Translations under genes and position numbers: made by a program
Notes under the pieces: generated by a model
The model's input: the letters and a program-made list of their open reading frames with translations, nothing else
Database searches by the model: none
What the model was told of the DNA's origin: nothing
Origin: Streptosporangium lutulentum
GTDB taxonomy: Bacteria; Actinomycetota; Actinomycetes; Streptosporangiales; Streptosporangiaceae
Reading direction: 5' to 3'
Length of the DNA: 64,000 bases
Assembly: GCF_030811455.1 (NCBI RefSeq)
Contig: NZ_JAUSQU010000001.1
Location: forward strand, 310,001 to 374,000
In this document: in pieces, positions 8,858-16,917 of the stretch
How positions within the stretch are numbered: the first letter of the stretch is position 1
How the letters are laid out: each line of letters opens with the position of its first letter

Positions 8858-9622
8858 TCGAACCGGGAGCCGCCGGTCCCCCTGCGGCCCCCAGACCCCC
8901 GGGGTCTCGGAGAGACGGCCAGGGATCTGGGCGGGCCGGCCTAGATGATTGATTCCAAGGGGTAGCGGCACGAAGACGTGGCTGCGGAGATAGGGCGAGG
9001 GTGTCCACGCTCAGTTTGTGACGACCAAGATAGACACCCTCGCAACCGCACTCTACGTGCGGGTGGACGATCTGCTGAAGGCTTCGCCCGATCTGCTTCC
9101 CTGGCGCCCGAGGATCGGCTTGTCTCCGAAGCTGAGCGATGCCGAACTGGTCACCCTCGCGGTGATGCAGGCCCTGCTCGGCTTCACCTCCGAGGCCCGC
9201 TGGCTGCGCCACGCCCACGCCCACCTACGCCCGCTGTTTCCCTACCTGCCCAAGCAGCCCGGCTACAACAAGCGGCTGCGCCGCAGTGCCCCGCTCATCC
9301 GCCACCTCATCCGCCTGCCGGCCGCCGACACCGCGTTGTGGTCCGATGACGTGTGGGTCATCGACTCCACCCCGGTGGAATGCGGCCGCTCACGAGAGAC
9401 CACCAAGCGCTCGGCGTTGGCAGGCCGGGCCGAGTACGGCTACTGCGCCAGCCACTCGCGCTACTTTTGGGGCCTGCGGCTGCATCTGGTGTGCACCCTG
9501 CACGGCCTGCCCATCGCCTTCGCCCTGACCGGCGCCAAAGCCGTCGACCTCGGGGCCTTCACCCCGAGGTGTGGACATCTTGAGTGCCAGATCATAGAGA
9601 TCTGGAGACCAAGGAGTTCCTC

Positions 9623-9946
9623 GTGGCCATGAAGGCCTACTCAGTTGAGTTCAAGACAGACGCCGTCGCGTTGTATCTGTCGGACCCGTCGCGGACGTAC
9701 GCGTCGGTGGCCAAGGACCTGGGCGTCAACCGTGAGACGTTGCGCCTGTGGGTGCACCAGGCGCGGTCTGCCGGCACTGCTCCGAAGACGGGCTCGGTGA
9801 AGAGGCCGCCGACGGGATTGGTAACCTCCGGCAACGTGCTGGAAGAGGAGAACAAGCAGTTGCGGGCCCGGATCCGGGAACTGGAGCTGGAGCGCGAGAT
9901 TTTGCGGCGGGCGGCCAAGTATTTCGCCGGGGAGACGAACTGGTGA
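9623..9946 (+). CDS. IS3 transposase OrfA (helix-turn-helix)
   Basis: A 107-aa protein: YSVEFKTDAVALYL, then VAKDLGVNRETLRLWV (HTH_Tnp_1 type), then a leucine-rich coiled coil (EEENKQLRARIRELELEREI) ending LRRAAKYFAGE, typical of IS3 OrfA. The GTG at 9623 follows AAGGAG with good spacing; an ATG at 9629 is the alternative. The stop TGA overlaps the GTG start of OrfB (GTGA). Confidence 0.9.
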   Translation: MAMKAYSVEFKTDAVALYLSDPSRTYASVAKDLGVNRETLRLWVHQARSAGTAPKTGSVKRPPTGLVTSGNVLEEENKQLRARIRELELEREILRRAAKYFAGETNW

Positions 9947-10833
9947 GTCGCTTCCAGTTCGTTGCCGATCACCGTGACGCCTTCGGGGTGAAGCGACTGT
10001 GCCGAGTGCTGGAGGTCTCCCGGTCGGGGTTCTATCGGTGGGTGGCCGCCACACCGGCGAGGGCGGTGCGGACGGCGGCCGACGCTGCGCTCGCGGCGGA
10101 GATCAGGCAGATCCACGCCGACTTCGATGGCACCTACGGCAGCCCGCGGGTGACTGCCGAGCTGCGCGATGCGGGCCGGCGGGTCAATCACAAGCGGGTG
10201 GCGCGGATCATGCGGGTCTTCGGCATCGTCGGGCTGCATCTGCGTAAGAGGGTCCGCACCACGGTGCCCGAGCCCTCCCATCAGAAGATGCCCGACCTGA
10301 TCAAGCGGGACTTCACCGCGGCCGCGCCGAACCAGCGGTACGTGGGCGACATCACCTATCTGCCCGTCGGTGAGGGACAGTTCTTGTATCTCGCGACGGT
10401 GCTGGACCTGCATTCACGTCGCCTGGCTGGTTGGTCGATCGCCGATCACATGCGCACCGAGCTGGTGACCGACGCGCTGCGGGCAGCCGCCGCTACGCGG
10501 GGTGGTGACCTGGCCGGGGCGGTCTTTCACTCCGATCACGGGGCGCAATACACCTCCGCCGACTTCGCCGCCGTGTGCAAGGAGTTCGGTGTTCGCCAGT
10601 CGATGGGCGCCGTCGGGACAAGCGCGGACAACGCTGCCGCCGAGGCGTTCAACGCCACTCTCAAACGCGAGACGCTGCAGGGCGCCAAACGCTGGTCCTC
10701 GGCCCGCCAGGCTCGCCTGGAGGTCTTCAAGTGGATCACTCGCTACAACACCCGAAGGAGGCACTCCAGCCTGAACTACCTCAGCCCGATCACCTACGAG
10801 CAGCGGTCCGATAGGGTCCTGCTCGCCGCATGA
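9943..10833 (+). CDS. IS3 transposase OrfB (rve integrase domain)
   Basis: A 296-aa protein with an HTH_21-type region (TYGSPRVTAELRDAG) and the rve catalytic core. DDE residues are visible in YVGDITYLP, FHSDHGAQYTS and NAAAEAFNATLKRE, and the C-terminus RYNTRRRHSSLNYLSP is typical. The GTG at 9943 overlaps the OrfA stop, so it is either coupled or expressed as an OrfAB fusion by -1 frameshifting, as is usual in IS3. The frame is intact; this element is probably functional. Confidence 0.92.
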   Translation: MSRFQFVADHRDAFGVKRLCRVLEVSRSGFYRWVAATPARAVRTAADAALAAEIRQIHADFDGTYGSPRVTAELRDAGRRVNHKRVARIMRVFGIVGLHLRKRVRTTVPEPSHQKMPDLIKRDFTAAAPNQRYVGDITYLPVGEGQFLYLATVLDLHSRRLAGWSIADHMRTELVTDALRAAAATRGGDLAGAVFHSDHGAQYTSADFAAVCKEFGVRQSMGAVGTSADNAAAEAFNATLKRETLQGAKRWSSARQARLEVFKWITRYNTRRRHSSLNYLSPITYEQRSDRVLLAA

Positions 10834-11311
10834 CAGCTGGTGTCCACATTTTGGGGCCAAGGCCCTCGAGGTCTTACTCGACCTGCTGGCCGCCGACTCA
10901 GTCCTGATCGGTAACCGGCCGGGTCAGACCCTCATCGCCGATAAGAACTACTACGGCCGAGCCTTCGAGCAACAACTGGCCCAGTACGGTGTGCACCTTT
11001 TGAGGCCGGCCCGCAAAGACGAACCCGCGCGGGCCGGTGCTTCGTTGTTCAAGCCGCTGCGGCAGATGATCGAATCGGTCAACCAAACCTTGAAAGGCCA
11101 GCTCGATCTGGAACGGCATGGCGGCCGTACTCCTATGGGAGTGATCGTTCGTATCCTGCAACGCCTTCTCGCTCTGACCACGGCCATCTGGCACAACCAC
11201 ACCATCGGCCAGGCCGTACCGCGCTCACTGACCGCCTATGACCACTGATTCCCCTTGGAATCAATCATCCAGTGAGGCTCCGCCTCGGACCGCCGAGGTG
11301 AGGGGTTGCGC

Positions 11312-11339
11312 GGGTGAACCCGTGCGGGCGGGTTCACCC
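11312..11339. promoter_or_regulatory. Perfect 11-bp hairpin between IS982 and the 540-aa gene
   Basis: GGGTGAACCCG (11312-11322) pairs with CGGGTTCACCC (11329-11339) around a 6-nt loop. A smaller hairpin (CCTCGG/CCGAGG, 11283-11298) precedes it. It could be a terminator, or a 5' structure of the gene that starts about 30 bp later. Confidence 0.5.
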
Positions 11340-11370
11340 TGGTAAGTGAGAGTCATTTCGGGGGGTGACC

Positions 11371-12990
11371 ATGGGATCGCGTCTGATCAGAGACAACCCG
11401 GTGACGGTCAACGACCTGCTGGACGGGCACGTCAAGCTCGACATCGAATGCCTGGATCGGATCTACCTGCACGGCTATATCGCCAATCTGCAGGTCGGCG
11501 GTCAGGTCATCAACTTCCTGCAGCAGCGCGGATTCCCCATTCCATCCCCGGCGTGCATGAAACAGATCGGAGACGCCTTCCGCCGCGGTGTGCAGTCCTA
11601 CGTCACCGCCAATGACAAGCCACTGATCACGCTCAAAAGCGCCGATCGCAACATCGACGTCATGCGCCCGTATCTGGACCGCGCGGCCGCCACCGGGCGC
11701 TCTCAGGTGGCGGCCGTCGGGGTGGCCCAGGAGTTCCAGCGGGTCTTCACCGCCCGCCAACGCGACACCGACCCGGGTAAATGCCCACAGTTCTCCTTCG
11801 ATAAGACCGACCGGCGTGTCACGGTCTACTACTTCTACCTGTGGGATGAGGACTTCGGCCCGGCCTTCATCAAGGTCTGCGCGTACTTTCCCTACCCGAT
11901 CAAGGTATGGGTCAACGGGCACGAATGGGCCAAACGCCAGTGCCGCAAGGCCGGACTCGGCTTCACCGCACTGTCCAACGGATTCGCCGCCTGCGATGAC
12001 CCCGAGGCGCTGCAGGAGATCTGCGACCGGCTCGGCCCTGGCACCATCGAGGTGTTCTTCCAGCGCTGGCTGGCGCGGATCCCGCTACCGCTCACCGGCG
12101 CCGACCGTGACGCGGGCTATTGGTGGGAGCTGTCGATGGCGCAGATCGAGACCTCCCGCACCATCGTGTTCACCCAGCCCCGCTACGCCCGCGCCTTCAC
12201 CGACGCCCTCATCGTCGACAACCTCGACCTGGGCCGCCCGGACACCCTGGAGATCATCTTCGACCGGCAGGTGCGCACCAACACGGCCGGAGACTTCGCC
12301 ACCAAGGTCGTCACCCGCGGCGTCGAGGTCACCGTCAACGCCTTCTACAAGCATTCGCGGATCAAGCAGTACCTCAAAGACGGCAGGGCCCTGCGGATCG
12401 AGACCGTCATCAACGCTCCCAAAGATCTAGGCTGCCAGCGCCGTCTGCACAATCTTGATGAGCTTGCCACCAAGGCGCGCGCCTGCAACCGCCGCCTGTT
12501 GGAAACTGAACGTGTCGGCCAGGGCTGTGTCCTTGCGAGTCCAGTCTTTGAGCGGATCGCGCGCTCCACCGTGGATGCGGCGGGGCGGAGGGCTTCAGCG
12601 CTGTCTTTTGGCCACCCTCGGGTCCAGGCCCTGGCCGGCGCCCTATGCGTCACCCTGCTTGCCGTCACCGGCATCACCAACCGGAGCCTGCGCGCCCTGA
12701 TGACCGGACTGCTCGGCACGCCATACTCGATGACACACGCCAGCTACGATCTCACCCGGCTGCGCCGCAACGGCCTCATCGCTAAACGCGCGCACTCCAA
12801 CACCTACGACCTGACCTCCGACGGCCTGAAGTTCGCGATCTTCTACACGAAGGTCCACGACCGCGTCCTGCGGCCCGTCTTCGCCGCCGGACAGCCTCAG
12901 ACCCCACCCGAACTCACCGCCGCCATGCGCTCCATCGAACGACACCTCGACGACCGGCTCGCTCAAGTGCGCCTACCCACAGCGGCTTGA
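11371..12990 (+). CDS. Conserved actinobacterial protein of unknown function, winged-helix C-terminus
   Basis: About 539 aa from the ATG at 11371, which follows GGGGGGTG; the GTG at 11365 is an alternative. I recognise this as a family seen repeatedly in actinomycete genomes, but no function is known to me. Visible: a soluble protein with conserved stretches (VKLDIECLDRIYLHGYIANLQVGGQV, VYYFYLWDEDFGPAFIKVCAYFPYP split across residues about 150-175, VNGHEWAKRQ, VNAFYKHSRIKQYLKDGRAL). A region like a replication-relaxation or MarR-type winged helix (SYDLTRLRRNGLI, HSNTYDLTSDG) lies near the end. It sits between two mobile elements (IS982 and tnpB), so it may itself be mobile or a target of insertions. 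Confidence 0.7.
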   Translation: MGSRLIRDNPVTVNDLLDGHVKLDIECLDRIYLHGYIANLQVGGQVINFLQQRGFPIPSPACMKQIGDAFRRGVQSYVTANDKPLITLKSADRNIDVMRPYLDRAAATGRSQVAAVGVAQEFQRVFTARQRDTDPGKCPQFSFDKTDRRVTVYYFYLWDEDFGPAFIKVCAYFPYPIKVWVNGHEWAKRQCRKAGLGFTALSNGFAACDDPEALQEICDRLGPGTIEVFFQRWLARIPLPLTGADRDAGYWWELSMAQIETSRTIVFTQPRYARAFTDALIVDNLDLGRPDTLEIIFDRQVRTNTAGDFATKVVTRGVEVTVNAFYKHSRIKQYLKDGRALRIETVINAPKDLGCQRRLHNLDELATKARACNRRLLETERVGQGCVLASPVFERIARSTVDAAGRRASALSFGHPRVQALAGALCVTLLAVTGITNRSLRALMTGLLGTPYSMTHASYDLTRLRRNGLIAKRAHSNTYDLTSDGLKFAIFYTKVHDRVLRPVFAAGQPQTPPELTAAMRSIERHLDDRLAQVRLPTAA

Positions 12991-13018
12991 AAACGCTGCT
13001 CAACTACCAAAGTCCTCG

Positions 13019-13040
13019 TCAGCAAGGACTCAGCAAGGAC
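13019..13040. repeat. Tandem 11-bp repeat TCAGCAAGGAC
   Basis: Two exact copies (13019-13029, 13030-13040) follow the stop of the 540-aa gene. The first overlaps a 6-bp hairpin AGTCCT/AGGACT (13011-13030). This may be a terminator or the left edge of the TnpB element; undecided. Confidence 0.5.
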
Positions 13041-13219
13041 CTAGGGGAGAGAACCGGGCCAGAGGTGTTCTCGGCAGGAATCCGGCCGGAGGTGTCGTGA
13101 CTCCGTGGGAGGCTTCGACCGGGGACCTCGGCAGGTATCAGCGAACGTTCACCAGGAGCCTCCGTACCGTAGTCCTGGAAGGAATGGCATACGGACCGTA
13201 CGTAACCTCTGGATCGGAT

Positions 13220-13240
13220 AAATTTCACAGTGTGAAATTT
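13220..13240. promoter_or_regulatory. Palindrome over the tnpB start codon
   Basis: AAATTTCACA and TGTGAAATTT form a perfect 10-bp inverted repeat around a single G. The GTG start of tnpB (13232) lies in the right arm. The site is strikingly AT-rich for this genome. It may be an operator, a translation-blocking RNA hairpin or part of an IS605-type left end. Confidence 0.6.
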
Positions 13241-14353
13241 GTTGTGCAGGTCAGGCTGTTCCCCACGTCCGCCCAGGAGGCGGCGCTGGCGGAAACGCTG
13301 CGCCTGTGCAACGAAGCCGCCAACCTGGTCTCCCGCACCGCGTGGGAGAGCAAGGTATTCCGCAACTACGACCTGCGGGTGCACGCATATGGTGAGCTGA
13401 AGGGCATGGGTCTGTCGGCCCAGCCCGCGCAGCACGTTATCAAGAAGGTCTCCGACGCCTACACGACGGTGAAGGCCCAGGTGAAGGCGGGGCTCCGCAA
13501 GCCCCTTGCCAAGCCGATCGGGTTCCGCCCGGACGCGGCGCAGCCGTTCGACGACCGGTGCCTGTCCTGGCAGGTCGAGGCCCGCACTGTGAGCGTCTGG
13601 ACCATCGGTGGCCGGATGAAGGGCCTTGCGTTCGGTTGCTCCGATGAGCAGGCCCGCGCGTTGGCCGCCTACCGCAAGGGTGAATCGGACCTGATCCACC
13701 GGGACGGCATGTGGCTGCTGGTCGCCACATGCGACGTCCCGGATACCGACGTCGCCGAACCCGACGGGTTCCTTGGCGTGGACCTGGGCATCGCGAACAT
13801 CGCCACCACCGACGACGGCACGCGCCATTCGGGCAAGCACCTCAACGCGGTCCGGCACCGCAACCGGGAACTTCGCCGACGGCTGCAGGCCAAGCAGACC
13901 AAGTCCGCCAAGCGCCTGCTGAAGGCCCGCAGGCGTAAGGAGTCCCGATTCGCCCGGGATATCAACCACGTCATCTCCAAAAGCATCGTGATCGAGGCTG
14001 CACGCACCGGACGCGGTATCGCCCTGGAAGACCTCCAAGGCATCCGTGAGCGGGTACGGCTCCGTAAGCCCCAGCGGGTCACCCTGCATTCGTGGTCGTT
14101 CCACCAGCTCGGCCGGTTCCTCGCCTACAAGGCTCGGCGCGCCGGTGTCGCCGTGGTCTATGTCGATCCGGCCTACACCTCGCAAGGGTGCTCGGCGTGT
14201 GGTCACGTCGACAAGCGCAACCGGCCGAACCAGGAAACCTTCTGCTGTACGTCGTGCGGCTTCGCTGAGCACGCCGACGTCAACGCAGCCCGCAACATCG
14301 CCTCACGCGGCGTTGCGGGCTGGGCTGCGGTCATGCAGTCACACGCGGCCTGA
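13232..14353 (+). CDS. tnpB: TnpB RNA-guided nuclease (IS200/IS605 group)
   Basis: A 373-aa protein from GTG (MKFVVQVRLFPT, the family's usual beginning); upstream in-frame starts give no homologous sequence. The RuvC-like triad is intact: D184 in GVDLGIANIATTDDG, E266 in ALEDLQGIRER and D349 in EHADVNAARNIA. A zinc ribbon CSACGHVDKRN ... CTSCGF lies before the last Asp. TnpB proteins cut DNA guided by a right-end omega RNA; Cas12 effectors derive from them. No tnpA is adjacent, so mobility would depend on a transposase elsewhere. The right end runs into the stop codon of the opposing oxidoreductase gene. Confidence 0.92.
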   Translation: MKFVVQVRLFPTSAQEAALAETLRLCNEAANLVSRTAWESKVFRNYDLRVHAYGELKGMGLSAQPAQHVIKKVSDAYTTVKAQVKAGLRKPLAKPIGFRPDAAQPFDDRCLSWQVEARTVSVWTIGGRMKGLAFGCSDEQARALAAYRKGESDLIHRDGMWLLVATCDVPDTDVAEPDGFLGVDLGIANIATTDDGTRHSGKHLNAVRHRNRELRRRLQAKQTKSAKRLLKARRRKESRFARDINHVISKSIVIEAARTGRGIALEDLQGIRERVRLRKPQRVTLHSWSFHQLGRFLAYKARRAGVAVVYVDPAYTSQGCSACGHVDKRNRPNQETFCCTSCGFAEHADVNAARNIASRGVAGWAAVMQSHAA

Positions 14354-14416
14354 ACCCTCACACCCAGTGAGCGGCGAGGAGCTGCAAGCCCCCGACCTTA
14401 GCCGTGGGGTCATGAC
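14250..14416 (+). ncRNA. Predicted omega RNA (reRNA) at the TnpB right end
   Basis: By analogy with IS605-group elements, the guide scaffold should cover the tnpB 3' end and the right-end hairpin. A candidate hairpin region (CCCCCGACCTTAGCCGTGGGG split as CCCC 14389-14392 and GGGG 14406-14409) precedes TCATGAC. The guide would then be copied from the sequence just past about 14416. The boundaries are estimates; nothing but family knowledge and this hairpin supports them. Confidence 0.4.
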
Positions 14417-15465
14417 AGGGAGACGACCAGGCGCTCGGTGGCCGAGCGGCGGGCGGCCTCCAGAACGGTGAGGCACCCGACGACCTCCTCCGGGTCGACC
14501 GGAGGCGGGGCGCCCTCGCGCAGGCTCGCCGTCACGGCCCCGTAGAACTCGCGGTAGGCGCCCGGCTCCGTGGGGACGGGGCGGTTGTCGTCGTCGGTGC
14601 CGAGGGTGCCCCACCGGTCCTGCGGTTCCTCGCCGAAGCCGGGGGAGTCGGGGCCGAGGCCGGCGCGCAGGCGCTCTTCCTGGACGTCCAGGCCGTACTT
14701 CACGTAACCCGCCCGCGAGCCCAGCACCCGGAAGCGCGGGCCGAGCCGGGGAGTGAGCGCGCCGGCCCACAGGTGGGAGCGGGCTCCGCTCGCGTGCGTG
14801 AGCGCGACGAACGCGTCGTCGTCGGCGGTGACCCCGGGACGGCGGACGTCGAGCTCGGCGTAGACCTCGGTGACCGGGCCGAGCAGCCGCAGGGCCTGGT
14901 CCACCAGGTGGCTGCCGAGGTCGTAGAGGAGGCCGCCGACCTCGTCGGCGCCGCCGACCTCACGCCAGCCCCCCTTGGGGGTCGGGCGCCAGCGATCGAA
15001 GCGGGACTCCAGCCGGGTCACCGTGCCGAGCTCTCCGGCCGAGAGCAGCCGCCTGATCGTCAGGAAGTCGCCGTCCCAGCGCCGGTTCTGGAACACGGTC
15101 AGCATCAGGTCGCGATCGCGCGCCAGCCGTACCAGGCCGCGGGCCTCCTCCGCGGTCGCCGCCAGCGGCTTGTCGACCACGACGGGCAGCCCCGCCTTCA
15201 GGGCCTCCGCGGCCAGCGGGACGTGGGTGCGATTGGGAGAGGCGATCACGATCAGGTCGCTGGAGTCCCACAGTTCGGAGGCGTCGCCGACCGCGGGCAC
15301 GCCGTACTTCTCGCGCACCTCCGCCGCCCGCCCGGGATTTCCGGTCACCACGGCGGACAGCCGCAGCCCCGGGGTCGCGGTGATCAGCGGGGCGTGGAAG
15401 AACGCCCCCGCCGCGCCGTACCCGATGAGACCGACGCGGAGGTCAGTCACCACGCTGCTCGTCAC
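14410..15465 (-). CDS. Gfo/Idh/MocA-family NAD(P)-dependent oxidoreductase
   Basis: A 351-aa protein with an N-terminal Rossmann fold (VGLIGYGAAGAFFH) and the family's EKP-like motif VVVDKPLAATAEEA, followed by the alpha/beta substrate domain (FQNRRWDGDFLTIRRLL). Members oxidise or reduce sugars and related polyols with NAD(P); the substrate cannot be told. The start is GTG at 15465, with GTGs at 15453 and 15450 also possible. All overlap the PAC2 stop, so the pair is an operon with translational coupling. The stop codon TGA (14410-14412) lies in the TnpB element's TCATGAC end, so the insertion may have trimmed or supplied the gene's last bases. Confidence 0.88.
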   Translation of the reverse strand: MTSSVVTDLRVGLIGYGAAGAFFHAPLITATPGLRLSAVVTGNPGRAAEVREKYGVPAVGDASELWDSSDLIVIASPNRTHVPLAAEALKAGLPVVVDKPLAATAEEARGLVRLARDRDLMLTVFQNRRWDGDFLTIRRLLSAGELGTVTRLESRFDRWRPTPKGGWREVGGADEVGGLLYDLGSHLVDQALRLLGPVTEVYAELDVRRPGVTADDDAFVALTHASGARSHLWAGALTPRLGPRFRVLGSRAGYVKYGLDVQEERLRAGLGPDSPGFGEEPQDRWGTLGTDDDNRPVPTEPGAYREFYGAVTASLREGAPPPVDPEEVVGCLTVLEAARRSATERLVVSLS

Positions 15466-16351
15466 GCTCGGCGAGAAAGGCCTCGAACTGGGCCGCGAGC
15501 TCGTCGCCGGTGGGCATCTCCGAGGGCTCGGCCATCAGGCTCTCGCGCTCGGATCCGGCGGCGAACGCGTCGTACTGCTGCTCCAGGCCGGTGATGGCGG
15601 TGGACAGCTCCTCGGAGGCCTGGATCTGCTCGGCGATCTCGATGTTGGTCTTGTCGGAGGACTCCCGCAGGCTCTCCAGCGGGAACACCAGCCCGGTGCC
15701 CTTCGTGATCGCCTCCAGGGCGGTCACCGCGGCCGCCGGGTATTCGGCCTGGGCGAGATAGTGCGGGACGTGCACGGCGTAGCCCATGACGTCGTGTCCC
15801 TTGGCGCCGAGCCGGAACTCGATCAGCGAGGCCACGCTGCCCGGCACCTGGACCCTGCCGAAGGAGCTCGTCTGGCCGGTGATGAGCTCGGGACGGCTGG
15901 CGTGACCGGTGATGCCCAGCGCGCGGGTGTGCGGGACGGCCATCGGGATGCCGTGGACGGTCACCAGCTTGCTGACGTTCAGCCGGGTGGCCAGCGCGCC
16001 GAGGGCGGCGGTGAACAGCTCCCACTCGCGGTCCGGTTCGGGGCCGGTCAGCACCAGGAACGGCGTGCCCGTGGTGTCGTGTGCGAGGTGCAGGACGAGG
16101 TCGGGGGTGTCCACATCCACCCACCGGTCGGTGTCGAAGGTCATGATCGGACGCCGGGACCGGTAGTCGAGCAGGCGATCCACGTCAAACGTCGCGACGA
16201 CCCGGTGCTCCAGCTCGTCGAGCAGGTGACCGATGGCGAGCCGTCCGGCACCGCCCGCGTCCACGAACCCGTCGAATTGGTAGAGCAGCACCGGATCGGT
16301 CAGCTCAGGGATGTCTCCGCTGAGCCGGTAGAGATCCGTCGGGTCGAACAC
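15443..16351 (-). CDS. PAC2-family protein
   Basis: A 302-aa protein of the PAC2 family (proteasome assembly chaperone 2 fold), widespread in actinobacteria. Typical blocks are VLLYQFDGFVDAGGAG, RPIMTFDTDRWVD, VLTGPEPDREW and VHGIPMAVPHTR. Many bacterial members occur in proteasome-bearing actinomycetes, but their bacterial role is not established. The C-terminus is Glu-rich and helical. It starts at GTG (16351) and overlaps the downstream oxidoreductase by 23 bp. Cytoplasmic, no signal sequence. Confidence 0.88.
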   Translation of the reverse strand: MFDPTDLYRLSGDIPELTDPVLLYQFDGFVDAGGAGRLAIGHLLDELEHRVVATFDVDRLLDYRSRRPIMTFDTDRWVDVDTPDLVLHLAHDTTGTPFLVLTGPEPDREWELFTAALGALATRLNVSKLVTVHGIPMAVPHTRALGITGHASRPELITGQTSSFGRVQVPGSVASLIEFRLGAKGHDVMGYAVHVPHYLAQAEYPAAAVTALEAITKGTGLVFPLESLRESSDKTNIEIAEQIQASEELSTAITGLEQQYDAFAAGSERESLMAEPSEMPTGDELAAQFEAFLAERDEQRGD

Positions 16352-16452
16352 CGTTTTCCAGCCTTTCGTCGGTCGTCTCTCAGATCAACCCGTGGGGCGT
16401 CCGTTGAATTCCGCCTACCTGGGGCGATCACAGGGCACCCTATCGGGGCACA

Positions 16453-16845
16453 ATGGGTCGCATGCAGCCTGACCCGGAGCTTGAGGAGTTCGCGACCCGC
16501 CTGTTCGACCTGGCGAGGGCGGGGGAGACCGACCGGCTCCGCGCGTACATCGAGGCAGGGGTCCCGGCGAACCTCGGCAACGACAAGGGCGACACCCTGT
16601 TGATGCTCGCCGCCTACCACGGTCACGCGGAGACCGTCCGGATGCTCGCCGAACTCGGAGCCGACGCGGGCAGGGCCAACGACCGCGGGCAGACGCCGCT
16701 TTCGGGCGCGGTCTTCAAGAAGGAGCCGGAAGTGGTCCGGGCGCTTCTCGAAGCCGGCGCGGACCCTGACGAGGGAAGTCCTTCGGCGACGGACACGGCC
16801 CGGATGTTCGGCCAGGACGAATACCTGAAATGGTTCGGACATTAA
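16453..16845 (+). CDS. Small ankyrin-repeat protein
   Basis: A 130-aa protein with three ankyrin repeats: GETDRLRAYIEAGVPANLGN, KGDTLLMLAAYHGHAETVRM and RGQTPLSGAVFKKEPEVVRA, the last followed by LLEAGADPDEG. Ankyrin repeats mediate protein contacts; the partner is unknown. ATG at 16453, or 16462 (MQPDPE). It is divergent from the PAC2 operon across about 100 bp that must hold both promoters. Confidence 0.9.
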   Translation: MGRMQPDPELEEFATRLFDLARAGETDRLRAYIEAGVPANLGNDKGDTLLMLAAYHGHAETVRMLAELGADAGRANDRGQTPLSGAVFKKEPEVVRALLEAGADPDEGSPSATDTARMFGQDEYLKWFGH

Positions 16846-16917
16846 GTCCGAAAATCGACCCAATCTATTATTTAAAGACGTATAGGAATTCATCAGTGCT
16901 TCCGGCATCCTTGGGGA

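Larger units (their letters stand above)
9558..10860 (+). mobile_element. IS3-family element inside the IS982 transposase
   Basis: The element runs from TTCACCCCGAGGTGTGGACA to the complementary right end (TGTCCACATTTTGGGGCCAA). These 22-bp ends match at 16 positions. It is flanked by GGCC duplications (9554-9557, 10861-10864). The boundary was fixed because excision restores the host reading frame exactly. Two overlapping frames encode OrfA and OrfB. Confidence 0.9.
9018..11248 (+). pseudogene. IS982 transposase interrupted by an IS3 element
   Basis: The gene reads 9018-9557 and resumes at 10865-11248. Removing 9558-10864 (the IS3 element plus one GGCC copy) restores an uninterrupted frame of 307 aa with the junction GAKAVDLGA-LEVLLDLLAAD. 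The reconstructed protein has the IS982 DDE residues: VIDSTPVECG, LIADKNYYG and MIESVNQTLKGQL. No other damage is visible, which suggests a recent insertion. In its present state it cannot make transposase. Confidence 0.9.
8944..11269 (+). mobile_element. IS982-family element, split by IS3
   Basis: Perfect 19-bp inverted repeats GATGATTGATTCCAAGGGG (8944-8962) and its complement (11251-11269) bound an IS982-type transposase gene. Without the 1,303-bp IS3 insert and its 4-bp duplication the element would be about 1,019 bp, a normal IS982 length. No clear target duplication could be found next to the repeats. Confidence 0.88.

Noticed and set aside
9570..10848. IS3 ends placed at TGTGGACA / TGTCCACA
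   Set aside because: These inner repeats leave no target duplication and do not restore the IS982 frame; ends 12 bp further out give GGCC duplications and an exact frame.
8936..11277. Target duplication around IS982
   Set aside because: No direct repeat of 3-9 bp could be matched next to the 19-bp inverted repeats.
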